NCBI GenBank assembly: GCA_012934845.2
Contig: WNNJ02000540.1
Location: 1-64,000, forward strand
Length of the DNA stretch: 64,000 bases
Direction of reading: 5' to 3'
From: Pomphorhynchus laevis
Taxonomy: Eukaryota > Acanthocephala > Palaeacanthocephala > Echinorhynchida > Pomphorhynchidae
Of the stretch, positions 48,230-63,200 are shown piece after piece. Below the pieces are notes generated by a model. That model worked only from the letters and a program-made list of their open reading frames with translations. It was not told the DNA's origin and did not search any database. Made by a program: the position numbers and the translations under genes. The first letter of the stretch is position 1. Every line of letters starts with the position of its first letter.

Positions 48230-51200
48230 ATGATTGATAGCGGTTGTCGATCGATTAAAATGTTAACTGAACTACATCAAATGATACTAAGTGGTAAACG
48301 GGACAACGACCAACAACATCATCAGCGAAACATGACCTGTGAATCATTCTGTGATGATATCGAAACTGTTGTTCCTCCTTCAGCATCACTATTGCCATCA
48401 TTGTTTGAAACATCAATATCATCGCTATCAGCGATGCCCATGCAATCATCACTTGCCTTGGATAGTGTAGCTTTTCAATTTAAAAATAGCCCATTAACCA
48501 CAGTAAACAAACATTTCGATCAGCAATCGAGTGTATTTAATAAAAATAATGTCTGTTTAACAGAATCGATGATAAAAGGTAGTATTAGGCAGGTAGATGC
48601 CACATTACAGCAACAAAATCTTCAACGAGATGATCTTGACCGATTATACTATCCAGCCGGTTGCAAGAAGCATTGCATTGGTCAGGCAAAAAAACGGAAT
48701 CAACAAAACTCAGCGCTTTTAAAGTAAGTTATATTTCTTATTGTTTCGTTTTTTACTTGTATATTACGGAAAAATTGTTCAAACTAGTAGAAAATTTTTT
48801 TCAAACAATTCTGACGCACAAAAAGCAATCAGCCAACAATTAATCCATATTACAGAATGAAATGATTAAGAAAAAAAAACGATTTATTTAAGAATACAAT
48901 GACCAAGATTTCTACGCAGTATATGTAGATGAGCCGCACAGTAATAGACTACATAAATGAAGTGAGTCAGACTATTGAAGCAATTCGCATATTCAATACT
49001 AATGTCTGAGCATTATCTATATACTAAAGATAAAATCACAATTCGCAATGCATACTTTTGTGTTTTTGTAAATTAAAAAAAAACGATTTTTATTGAAATC
49101 CAAAAGATATATGCATCAAATCAGAAAACTGAATTAGCCCGAAACGCTTCTGCTAGATAAAAGTGTTTCGTTATACGAGACGCTTTTGTTAATTGTGCGG
49201 TAGAGTATCGTTTAATTACTATGTTATAATCTCATTTAATTGGCTTTATTTTATAGTATTATAATATTATACTATTTTTAGTCGTATTATATCTAATGCA
49301 ATGCTGAAATGCAACTGAAATTTTAATTTATAATAACACAATACCTAAATTACATACTATTTTTAAGCTAATACTTTTAAGAGTACGTAATACTTTTAAG
49401 CTGAAACCTGAATTCAATGAATGTTCTGTTAACTCCTTGTGATAGTTGCAATTGCTAGTTTATTGGTCAGACTGCACAGAGATTAGAAAAACATATCGCA
49501 CAACTTAAATACACATAAAACGAGGTAATGTGTTAGCAGCCATATCACCTCATATAATTAATTTAGATCATAAGGTTAATCTGATACAGCAGCTTCCATT
49601 TTTATATGAATATAATTACTTGCCACGCGTCATACTAAATTGACCGTGTTCATTTTAAATAATTTGTGTAATTGGGTTGATCGCTTTGAATTATATCATT
49701 TTGTTTCTTTGTATTTAATTTTGAAATGTGTTTTACCTGAAATAAGCTTAATGATTTTATGAATTTTCACTGTATCCAACTATTTAAATATTCTGCATGT
49801 ATATTTGGCACATTTTTGGTTTCGATTCACTTGAATAAATTTATTCAATCAATGATGTATGATGGAGCAAATGAATTGAACTAATGTTCATAGTAAATTA
49901 TATCATTTATAAGTTTATAAGTCCCAAATACAAAAACTCAAAGTGCGCTCAATATGTTATTGTAATATTACAACAATAATTTAACAAGTAAATTTAAGTA
50001 GCAGACAAATTTTATTTAAAAAATTGCATATGACTTTTCGGGTTCATAACATTTGTGAACAAGAAAACTTTATTTCCTTATTCAAGAATAACCTTTTGTT
50101 TAATTTATTTAAATAAAATGTATTTAATTATTATTATTTATAAAAATTAATTATTTATTTTATTTCTCATTATTTTTAATCTATAAATAGTATAAGATAC
50201 TTAGACATAGTTAGCTGATCTGATTAAAAGGAAGTTTGTATTCAATTTTTGGACTAAGTATGTATGACAAATGTATATTTTAATTTAAAAATGCATCCCA
50301 TAAATATATTTCAAATAATGATATGATAACATTATCATATTATCATATTGTTAATATTTCCATAATATTTCTAATTTATTATATTTGTGTTTATTCTAAA
50401 TATATTCAAATTTTAAAAAATACGAATAAATAACATTTTAATTTTTTATTCCATATCTGCTGCCTTGTATATTTACAAACTTTACATTCGCTGCATCCTT
50501 AATACAAAAAGTTTGAAGTCTACAGCAAGTCCAATTCCACGTTTAATCACTTTTTATTAAAGCATCATTCCATCAGATATCTCGCAAGCTGTTGATGGAA
50601 AGCATATTAAAACTGATACCCTTAAAATGTCATTATTGACGATGACCTCATATTCGATGCTAACACTATATTTATTTTTCCAAATATTAGGTGATCATAT
50701 ACCGAATTATATGCTAAAATGTATTATTTTTATCTGCACCTAAGAAAAATACAATTTAATAGATGTTTCTTGATCTTTTCCATCTGTGGTGATCACTATC
50801 GATTAGTTTACTAGACAGTCGCAAGGCATTTTAATATAGTTTGAACGCTGTTCTACATAAGAAGCAATTTGAGCATCAATTAAAGAATATATAATGAGTT
50901 ATAATGTAGTTACTTTCCTCGGCAGTGTTGAACAACTTTTTCGAAAATGATCGATTTATTGGTTTTAATTATACCAACGATTCAGAAAATAGGATAGTGC
51001 ATCTAGGTGATTGATTTTTGAGTTATTACTACACAATATTAATTCTAGCGATAACAGAGTATTCTCAAATCGTATCACCAACCTATAATTTTTTCTAGTT
51101 TGAGCGATAACATTTATTTACATGAATTCTTTAATTTTTTAAAGCCTGTATATTATTACAAATCTGTGGTTGTGATTACATGCCATTTTAAATATAATTA

Positions 51201-54200
51201 TTGAACATATATTACTGATCCTCAAGAAAATTAATGCATTCTTTTCTATTTTCCCTTCTATATGTAGCTATAAATTTTAATCGATATCAGTACGCACAGT
51301 TATTTGTGATGGAAATGTGCGTTTCTAGTCATTATTAATATCGAAATTTGTACGCTATATTGATAGTGACTTATGATTAATATTCCTATTTAATATTTAT
51401 CCGCTCTATTCCTGCTAAAGCTTATAAAATAAGATCATAATTTGCTAATGCGATTGACATCTTCCTGATAGGCTGGATTTACGATTATTATTATTTTTGC
51501 TTATAATAATCAGATCAGTTACCTGAGTCTACGTAGTTTGTACTGTATATAAATAAAATAATAGATACTTTAATCTTGAGATGTTCTATAATTTAGATTC
51601 TCAAGATGAACAATTTTGTATAAATTAATTTTTATGATTTGATTAATTGATAATATATAATATGTAAGAATAAAGATTAGAGGTCGTTTGGATAAACGAC
51701 GCTGTTGCTGTTTTAGCAAGATACGAAGCATAGATGTGCAATAACGTAAATTTTGTGTTCAATATGTTTGCATTTATATATTATGTTATGTATTTTTAAT
51801 TATTGTTTAAACCACAGCTGATATTTTTGTTTTTATTTATAATGAATTTTATTTATTTTATAGAATTTTTAAAATTACCGTATAGAAGATTTATTTAAAG
51901 CATGCATGTAGGCTGCGAACTTAATTAGTTTATGACAGCTGAACTAATTAGTGAAATACATTTTAAAATAAATTAGTGATTGTGATCTGTTGTTATTTAA
52001 TCTATCATTAGCTTTCAGTTGGTTTTCACGTGGTCTCATTTTTAATGCTCAACAGAATTATCACGATTTTCATATTACATCCATACTTGCTATCGAATAA
52101 TCATTTTAAGACGAATTATCATTAATTTATACAAATTTTAACAGTGCATCTAATTGTAGACAATTTTATATTCAGATGCAAAAGTTAATTAGATCAAAGG
52201 CTGAGTTAGTTATTAGATATTAGCAAAGTTTTCGCCGCGTTACGGCTTCGTCAGTGGCTCATTCTGTATATTATCTCTCAAAACTTTTTTATTATTAAAA
52301 AAATTTATTATTAATAAAAAATATTATTTTATTGTGGTCAAAGATTTAAAGGAACCAATAAGGTTTCCATTTTAAAATAGCGTTATTTCTGTTGCAACTT
52401 GCATAATCATGTGAGCGTTAACATTTTTATTGTACAATTAAAATCGAATCAATTTTGATGACTGAACTATAATTCAATCAGTTTTTAAATATATTCAAAT
52501 CCAATGATGATTGCAGAAGTTGCCATCCAAATATTACTTCACGAAATTTTTCAAATAAGTTAAATTTTAAAATTTGATATTTAACAAATATTTTAGTCGA
52601 AACAGACGAAAAAAAGCTGTTATAGAATACAATGACTTTCAGAATAAAGAGAATCAATACAGTGATCATATTGGAACAAGCAATAGCCATGTCATCACCA
52701 CCACGGATGCAGGTGCCGACTATTTATGGCAGCAAAAACCTCAACTTCACTCAAAATTAAACTTACCACCACATTTAGGGGAATGTAGGTAAGATGTAAC
52801 TGGTGTGTTGATAATTTTGAACGCAAGATGTTCATTATAAATTTATTACTTACAACTTACTCTAATTTACTACTATGTGATGTAATTCAATTATAATGTT
52901 AATTGATCAATTGACTGATATGATAAACTTTCTGCATTTAATGTAAGAGAATTGTAGTTCAAAACTTTGCTATTATTGAATATACTTTCCGGCTATTGTC
53001 AAATGGCAACATTTGCTGTTACTTTGTTTCTAACGCATTATACAAGTGTTTCTTTGGATTATAAAATTTGTAAATTTTTATACGTCTTTTTCAGACCAAG
53101 AAGTACACCTTAACATAAGGACGAATCCCATTTCCAAATGGCACATGTAAGTTTAATGTATAGAATTCACGTTGAGAGATTTTCGTGCAGCAAAAGTCTT
53201 CAACGGTATAATTAATCAACTTTTATAAACCCTTAACATTGAACACTAGTTGTCGAAACCTACCAGATAAGGTATTTTATCTAAAGAAGGAAGGCGATCC
53301 GTTATATTGTTGCGATTGACAAAATTGAACTTTAACATTACCTAAATTCTTAACTAATCACTAATCCAATTAATAATACACTTATCATTCGGTGATTCTT
53401 TAAGACCCTTAATTATTAAATCCTAAACATACATGTATTGTTTCTCACATGTGCTTGTAATTTCTGAATGGTAAACATACTGTGAGTTGCTAGAAAATAA
53501 AAGAGTAAGCATTGCTTTTATAATTTAATTTTCAACAACACTTGCGAAAGTGCCTAGTCGTTTCTTGCCGGATGCTAAACCACTTATTTTGAGTACTTTC
53601 AAAGCTCCTAATTTAGATGAAAGTTTCGCTATCGAATTCGTTGCGCAACATCTTAATTTCCAGATTGGTTATACGTTTAGCAGAGACCATATCCCACAAA
53701 GGAAATCTTGATTCTTAAGTAATACACTTAGGATCATTTAATAGCATATAGTGTGCTCAGTTTGCAGTAATACTTCTGTATTGGTTATTATATTCAAACT
53801 TCTGTAATACTGTCCATTTCTGACATTGCGTTGTGGCAATATACGCTCTGTTCGAAAACTTAAATTAATTAATATAAATAATAACATAATTGATATAATT
53901 AGTCAACTGTTCGTTGGACTGGCGGATATCTAGCTAAATTGCTAGCTTGAAAAGGCATTAGTTAATATACAATCTAGCAAATTTGCATTTATAGTTTAAT
54001 GGGCTATGTAAATTCTACTGTTTCGCTAAACAATAACATTCACATAATTGTAATAGCCAATATTAACAATTACAAATAATTAAATGATAATTTAACGCAA
54101 AGTTAAAATCTTGAGATTATGACTTTTGCTGTCGGAGTTTTTATTTTATTTTCAACTTTGTTTTAAATTGATATATTCCTTTACGAAACGTTTTGTAAAT

Positions 54201-57200
54201 TTATAAATTCTATGGGTGATTATTAATTATAAAATTATTAAAAGGATAATTCTTAAAAAAAGATTTATTTAACGTGGCAAATGCTTCCAGCGCACGCTTA
54301 CATGACCACAACAAAACAAAAATGTAAATCATGTGTCGAGAAGGTGTGAACGGAGGAGGTGTTTGAATGTGATAAAGGAGGAAGCGTGGCGGACGTCGAA
54401 AAGGAGTTCATTCCAGGCGAGTGAGGCTGGCGACGAGGAAGGATCGGAGACCGTAGTTGTTGGATTAATTAGGAACGTGGAGTAAGAGGGTATGACAGGA
54501 ACGAAGCGATAGTAAGGTGGAGCGAGTATCGTCTAAGAAAGGAAGGTTGATGAACGATGGGGAACCGACAGCGATGAGACAAATTTATATAGATTACTTT
54601 TTTAATTCATTTATATAGATTAATTTCATTTATAGAGTATTCCCTTATATTGTTTTCTTCTTAAGATGTCCAATCATGTTTTACATTATTAGTTTAGTAA
54701 GATTTATTAAATAAGTATTAGTAAGATATAATTCATTGAGGGAAATTACATTTCATTAAACTCTGTCTAAAATATAATTTTATTTTTTTAATAAATTTTG
54801 AAAGATGCAAATCCGTATAGCTCTATAAGGTGACATATGCCCCTATAAAGTAAAACGAGAGTATAAATGATCAATTTTAGTCATACACCTTCAGCTTGTG
54901 AAAATTTTAACATGCAACCATGTCTTACAAGCAATTATTACAAAATTGTAATTAGAATAATGTAAATAAAAATTAATAAGAATTGTAATAAAAAATATTA
55001 ATAAACAATTATATTAACATAAATATCTGAAAATATTTATTATGCCACTGTAGCCTTTCGGCATGGGGACGAAAACAAAAATGTACATATACAAAAATAC
55101 TAAAATATAACACGAAAATATTCATGAAATCAAAAGTCATTTTTTAGGATTTGAATTACCGATCATTTGCTCGACTGCATGGCTTAACAATAGCATTGAA
55201 ATTAGTTGCTTGGATCAAGGGTGTTGGTAAGGCTGGCAGTTAGCGAATCGATTTGCTTGAGCGACAATTTGAAAATGATGGGGCTATGAAACATCTGAGA
55301 ATGGGTGGGCATTCAATGCGATAAAATTTACAGCGGTAATAACAACAATAATAATTCAACGGTCGTAGCATGGGATACAGATTATGCAAAGCTTATCGTG
55401 ATACCTATGTATATGTGCGAGGATAATAAGTAGTATTTTCTTTGCTTGCGATTTATGCCATAGTGATTTCAAGGTATTTGAGGCTGAGGATATTTCATAG
55501 TCAATTGCAAAGAACTTAGTAGTAAATTGTTCAATTTGTTGCTTGATTGCCGATGTTTCAGAGAGATGAAAATGTTGTCGATAGTCTACTGATAGGGTTT
55601 AATCGATGTGATTGCTGCAATAGGCGTGAAATAAATTTTGGATGATAGGTCAATAACCTTTTAGATAAAGCGCCACTTACATCTAATTGCTTAAAGTTGA
55701 TACTTGAAACTATATTGAACCATATTACAGGTAAGACGGGAGTTATCATGGGCTCTAGCATAACCTTAAAGACGCGGAGGGCACCATGTGATGACAAACT
55801 TGAAAATGTTTAATATGCGTATGTGGTCGATAATACTTTACATGATTTTTGTTCAGAGTGGAGACGACATGATCATATTGAGGTTAGATGGACGCCTAGA
55901 TAATTATAAGAGTTGATAATTTGATGGGTTGACAGTCTAGTAAAAGTTTATTGAATTAGCGAGGCGTCCTCAACGCCGAAACTTGATGGCTTTGGTCTTC
56001 AGAATGCTGACAGTAAAGCCGTTTTCACTACAGTATAGGTCGAGTCGATCAAGTATGGATTATGCGATCTGAATACAGTTGGAAAGTATTAGCAGGTGTT
56101 CTGCGAAAATGATGATTCTGGAGCGGGGTGTCTCGTTTGCAAGTAAGCTGGTAAATCAACAAATATTCAGATAATGAGAAGACGTAGTGTGTCACATTTC
56201 AGGACTTCTTTGTGTTGAGCGATTAGAGCGGAGAAAGAAACGCTATCAAAAATTAACACTTCATTCGATAATGACATACGGTGTAATGTGTCGAAGAAGG
56301 CCCCGTATATGTGATATTAAAAATTAAGTTTTTCAATGAGAAATTGACGGTTAATATTATCGAAAGTTTCCGAAAAGTCTATGAAAACTGCGTGTGCTCG
56401 ACAACTGGACGATATCATTGTGAAAATAGCATAACGAGCTTAGGTTATCGCGTTGCTGGTGGAATGTTGATTTGAAATCCATGTTGTTCGGAAGACAGGA
56501 ATTGCTCGTAATAGGTGGAAAGTCAACGTGAAAGCAAGGATGAGAAGAACTTAAAAAATGATTACGTATCGCGATGCCGCGATATGCATTTGGATCGTAA
56601 GAGTCTTTATTAATAATTAATTTACGATTAAAATAAGGAGATAGTTACTTTGCTGTCGTTGTAAAAATATTATAAAATATAATTATTTTATTAATAATAA
56701 ATAAATATAATTAATTATTTTATATAATCTTTTAATTTCTAATTACTAAGAAAAATAGTTTTTATATAATTTTAATAACTGTGCTTATGTTGAGTAAACT
56801 TGATTTTAATTAATTTATTGTCTCCTTATAATCTCTGTGCCCGTTTCTAGCATGGAAACTTTCACTTTGAATTTAAAATGTTGATTGTAGTGATATAATT
56901 CGATTGTTACTCAATCGTGATGATTGACTCTTAAAAATATTGAATCTACGGCAGAGAGTATACCAGCCACACTTCAATAGCGTTATATAATGATCTATGT
57001 GTACGCAAATTTTATGTATTTAAGAATATAGCATATTAAAGAGAATAAATAAAAGCAATACAGTAATATTATGGGACGACTAATAGTTATTAAATTTTAT
57101 ACAAATAGGTCACTTTTGGATAATTTACTGCGCAGGAAATTTATATCATCCAGCTTGAACACAATGGATCATGTTTGGAGCAGCGACAATAATAATACTT

Positions 57201-60200
57201 TTAAGAGACCTGCTGGCATGGTTGATACTGACATTAATGAAACTAGAACACAGGAAAACGATGCATTAATAGCGAAACGTATCAGGTATTTAAGTTTTAT
57301 GGGTGTTTTATACTATAAGATTATTTTTTATACTTCGTATTGGATATATATTTTAGTTATTGATTATTATTTAAACAAAAGAAATATAAATCTGCTTTTG
57401 TAAATATGAAATTGCATTTAAATAAGTTGTTTAAAGTTATTTTTGACTCATTTGCCATATTTTTTCTGTGCCTATTTTGAGAAAAATTTGTTGTTTAAAT
57501 ATTTGGTATGAATATTTTGTGAAATAAGTGCTTAACATGTAAAGAAGATCAATCTGGAAAATACTGTTACGGAATTTTCATAATACGCAATACTACTTGA
57601 CACATAGGTTCAGAAACTAACGAAATTTACATTACAGATAATCATGATTTATGTGTCAGATCGAATCTATCACCCGTCGTGGCACTTGCACGAACTAGGC
57701 AATCGTCCGAGGCAGCTCAATACGCCTCCACCATTCGGCCTCCGTGGCCGAATGGTGGACGCGTATTCTCTGTAAGCACACGTTAAAGCCACAAGGTCGC
57801 ATTGTCGAAAGACGTAGGGGCACCCGATGTTGAAGCGGGATCACTCTTCATAATCATGATTTATATGATTATAAAGCTTTATATCATTCGGGATCCAATA
57901 AGAAAGTTTTTTTATACTTCCCAGCTGGATCAGATTATTTAAGAAACAGATTATTCCATCAAGCAGCAGCAGTAGTAGTTTCCAAAACAGTGTTCTATTA
58001 TATACATATCCGTGGTTACTTACTTTAATTTAATATTGCTTTTTATTGCAATTTTCAACAAAACGAAAATGCCAAAAACGAAAACATGCCCAAAAATATA
58101 TCTCTGGGATTATAAATAAAGTTTTTACATAGAGTAATGTGGTTCAAACGAGCAGTGAAATTTCTCAAAGATTTAGTACCTGACACGTATTATCAGATAT
58201 TTTTACAGGTCGTAAACACTTTACGATTTAAAGAAGTTAATATAGGATAAAGATATAATATTGATTTTGTTTTTGTTGGAATATAGTGTTATTTATTAAA
58301 ATATTACAGAGTAATATTTCTTAAGCCATCATCTTCATGTGTCCATAAAAATAGAATTGTCAATTATATACCCTACTATATAGTAAAATGCAATTTGCAA
58401 AGTTAATGAACAAAGCCTTAAATGAAATAATGACAAAAAAATACATAATAAAGTATCAATTTATTGCCCTTGTGCGCTAACACACTACATGCCAGTTGTT
58501 AGGCAACAATTGCCACCACGCATCACCGTTATTAGATAAGAAGAGAAAACGAGAGTAATTTACATTGTTACCGATATTTCTGCTACAGATAGGTGGTAGC
58601 CGCTTTTGAATGCTGATTTTAAATCCTAGTAATTATTAATACTATTATTGATTAGCATATTACCTTTGATAGGATATTTTAATTAGTATAGATGATGATT
58701 GATCTAAGCCCGGCGACGAGCAGCCTTATTCAAACACTTCGTGTTCGGTTTATTTTTGCTATTGCTGAATCTTTTGCGACCATCCGATGCGAATTTTATC
58801 ACTCACATGCCGATATAGATCACGATGTTTCTTATCATTTTAAAAGGTCACCAACATCATAACCGCTCCCCATTGGTTCCCGACTTTTCATTCATGCTAT
58901 CCCAAAATAATCAATCTCACACAATTCACGTCCACTATATACACTAATATAATTTTATAATCAAATGAATAAATATGACTGCATATTTTTTACGTTAAAG
59001 CTTATCCGAACATCAGTGTTGTGAAGCGAATTATTTATATAGATAAATGTCTTGTCTTTAAACATAGATATATATCATCTTCCTAAGGAATAATGATTGC
59101 AATACACGGAAGATGAAATACAGTGTTCTCTAAGGCTACTTATGAGGTTTGGCTGTTACTAATCTGACACTTTAAAAGATTATCATCATAAAATAAATGT
59201 AGAATTTCAGCTTTCCTATGCGTAGTAATATGTATTTCGCTAACTATTCACATAACGCGAATATAGATTAGTAGCTGGCCAAAATATTGTTTGAAAACTT
59301 TAGATGTTCATAAGACTTATAAATTAAGTTGTTATTCCTGTAAGCCTTTCTAAGATTTCTTGAGATTTCAAAAATGCTATATTTCGGTAGTGAACCTATC
59401 GGTAAGTTGAGTCAATACGAGACACCCAAATTAAATTTTAAACGAAATTGTTGATGCAAGTGATATAATATTTTTATTCAAACCTGCAATAGATCCTATT
59501 TATACTCTTGATTTTTTAAGTTTTAACGATTACAATCCAAAAATCAGCTATGCTACCTAATCACCAGTGAGTTTGAATATCAGGCTACTGTTCTGGTTAA
59601 GTCCGTTAGGGATTTTTAACTTGTTATCGTTTTTATTATGTGGCCACCCATCTGCGGCTAGTAGAGGAATGCTTTAATATTCTTGATTGAGATTATAATT
59701 GGCAAGATGGATTATTTATAAGTTCTAGAGAATAAAACTTATTATTGGTTGTTTGGAAATACAAATAATTAAAATATGACTGGCTCATCAAGAGAACTAC
59801 ATTATATACCACATATCCCTACCGAGGGACATAAAGGTTTTGCATTTCATTATATTAATAATGCGGTGACGTCTTATTAATATTACATCAATATGGTGGC
59901 CAAATAAAGATTGTGTATTTTCAAGTTGCGTGTAATACGATGGGATTTCAAAAATGAATACCAAATGATGCGATTTGCGTTATAAGTCAATAATGCTGTA
60001 GCATGCGCTTTCTGGTTAACTAGAAATGATGACGCATATGAGAATCATTTAAATTGCATTTGAACAAGTAGTAATTATGTCAATTAAACACAACATGCAA
60101 CGTATTAGTTTGGCAACATTTAAGTTTAGAAACAATTACTACAAGTCATTGTTCTATAATAAATAAAAAGGGTATAAAAATCGAATCAGATAATAAAAAT

Positions 60201-63200
60201 ATACCTATATTATATTGGAATCCAAAATTACATAAAAATCCAATAAAACCTAGGTTCATATGTAGTGCGTTTAAATGTACATTAAAACTACTTTCCGTCT
60301 ATATGAATAAAATACTTAAAGTAACTAAAACACACTTCAAAAAATTTTGCAAGGTAATCGAAATTAATACTGGTATGAAACACTATTTCAGTATTAATTC
60401 TACAAAAGAATTTTTAGAACAGACGAAATGAATAAATTTTCAAAATATAAATACATACGATTTTAGTACGCTTTATACAAATCTAGATTTAGTAGATATT
60501 AAAGAAGCGTTAGTAAAATTAATTAATCTTATATTCGGAAAAAGATATACATATATATGTTATAATAATTATAACGCCTATCTAACAAAAATTAAACCAT
60601 CAAATAAATATAAATATATGGATAAAATTGAATTAATAGAATCCTTAAATATTTTGATAAATCAAAATTATTTAAAAGTAGGGACATCTATATTTAGACA
60701 TAAAGATGTTCCAATGGTGGTAATAGTAGCCCAATTATAGCTGACTTGTTTTTAAGCTTTATAGAATATGAATTTGTTCATAACTGTGTAAAAACTAAAT
60801 CTAAACAATATAAATATATGAAATATATGTTTCGACACATTGATGATATATGTGTATTTAATTCTAATAATTTTTATTCAATTAGTGAGCACATTTATCC
60901 AGAAAGCCTTATTCTTAACAAAACCAAAATTAATGATAAATAAGGTGTATATCTATATATGAACATTAAATTAACATTAACTAAAACCACTATTAATTTA
61001 TGTCGTGAATATGACATATTTAAATTTACAAGAAACATATTTTTGCATGAGCATTCATGCATACCATATAATATAAAATATAATACATTAAATAATGAAA
61101 TTTTAAGAATTGCAACAATATGTAATGATATTGGCTTTCTTCAAAATCATTTAAATAATTTAATAGATACATATTTTAAACTAGGTTACTATAAAAATAA
61201 CATCAAGCAGAAAATAGTAAAATATAAATCAACACAATAATATAAAGAATAAATTTAAACTCTTAAGTGGCAAGTTTTTATGGCTGGATAATAAATAATA
61301 TACTTTGTATTAGAATAAGATACTCGATAATCAAATTTCATCAAAAGAAAAACGTCATTTATAAGTATTTGGCCAAGTTACTTTGTTGGATCGAGGAATA
61401 AGGTCCGAAACCTGATAGCATAACCATTCCTCCCGATAACCACTATGTATGATTCGAATACATCGTATATTATTTATTAATCAATTCATAAAAATTGATT
61501 TTTATTTTAAATTTGAATTTTAAAATTTTAACTTTATATAAATAATTTATAATTATATAGCTTTATTTTAAATTTATAAATAGTATAAAATACGTAGACT
61601 CACTTAGCTGATCTGATTCTTCCAAATGTTAAAATCAGTATTTTAACATCTGAATATCGTGAAAACATAAAATGAACTTGGTAATGTGTTACCAGTATAT
61701 AATTTAAAATGAATCAACTATGTGTTCATTATCGATGAACTAAAACGTTGTAAGATGATGGTATAAATAAAACAGACTATGCATTTATTATTTAACTGGA
61801 AATATTTGTATAAGATAATTAATTTACAGTCACATTTGCTCGATAATTAATGCAAGTTTAGTACCTCGGCAAATACCATTTCCTGTAAAGAGTACGACTT
61901 ACAAAATACTTGCTAATTGGAAGCTGTTCCTGTTCAGCAAATAAAATTTAAAGCATTGTTTGATATTTCTTGATTTTTATTTGACAGATAAAATTTTTAT
62001 TTGACAGATTAATTTTTTATTTGGCAGATTTAATTTTCTTTGACAGATTAAATTTCGATTACATCGTTTAAACATCTTATAATAAAAAGACATTTCGTAA
62101 ATTTATTTGTAACTTTCTGTCGTTTGATATGTAACTGTTTTAAATGCTCCATTATGAAATACAAGTTCAGTGGTTTAATACAATCCAGTTGTTTAATATA
62201 TATTTAATATATAAATACAATTGAGTAATTTAATATAACTTTAATAGAAATATAATCCAGTGGCTTAATATTTACTAAAACAGATTATCTGATTATTTTA
62301 ATTTTTTGTAATTTTAATTATCACATTGTCAAATTAAAATTAGGCAATGTGATTTTTATATTGTGTTGCGATGTTTAGATGCAGTTTGTGTAAATATTCA
62401 TAGATTAATAATTACAATATCACCTATTGTATTCATCTGTGTGATTGCTTTAGAGTAAAATACGGGTGTACCAGTGCCCGCTCGGTGGAGAATATTCTCT
62501 TTCGTGGTCAGGACAACAGGACTTTGTCGGCAATGAAATCCGTGCCAAGTGTATTCGCGTACCCGCCTACAGCTAAAAACCAGATAATTTTCACAAGGAC
62601 TGGTCAATGTAAATACAGGTACATGGTTGCAACGCTACACCAACAATACCAAAATATCAGCAAGCAGAACAATAATGACGGTATCAATTATAACGTTGGG
62701 CAATATCCATCAGTTGATTGTAATGCTGATGTAATCGATGGTGATCATCAGTTGTTGATACCAACGCAGTCATTAGATTATTGCAACATAGCTAAAGAGT
62801 ATGAACACCTTAGACTGGATTCTGCCAATTTAGACAGTCCTTTACACCGTCTAGGTGTAATGCAGTGCCATAACGCCGCTTGCCAATTAGCAAATATCAA
62901 TTTCAGACTAGTTTTCATTTCACCCTTACAGAGAGCAATTGAATCTGCCTATATTATATTTGGTCAGCATCCCAATAAGAAAAATATTCGTTTTATAGTT
63001 TTACCTAACTTAACAGAAATGCTATACAGTTCGGCAGACATTCCACGTTGTGACTTGCGTAGCTGGAAGCAATGCTTCCAAGTTCGTGAAGCAATTCGTG
63101 GACTGAATATGGATTGTTCAATTCTTGAAGAATTAGGACCCTTTCTAGGTCAGTATTATCTATCTCTGGGTCTTGGTAATCTAAGATTGAACATCGTAAA

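Noticed and set aside
57730-57810. tRNA or tRNA-derived SINE
   Set aside because: An A-box-like TGGCCGAATGGTGGAC is present, but there is no matching acceptor stem, anticodon arm or B box. The hairpin explains the sequence better.
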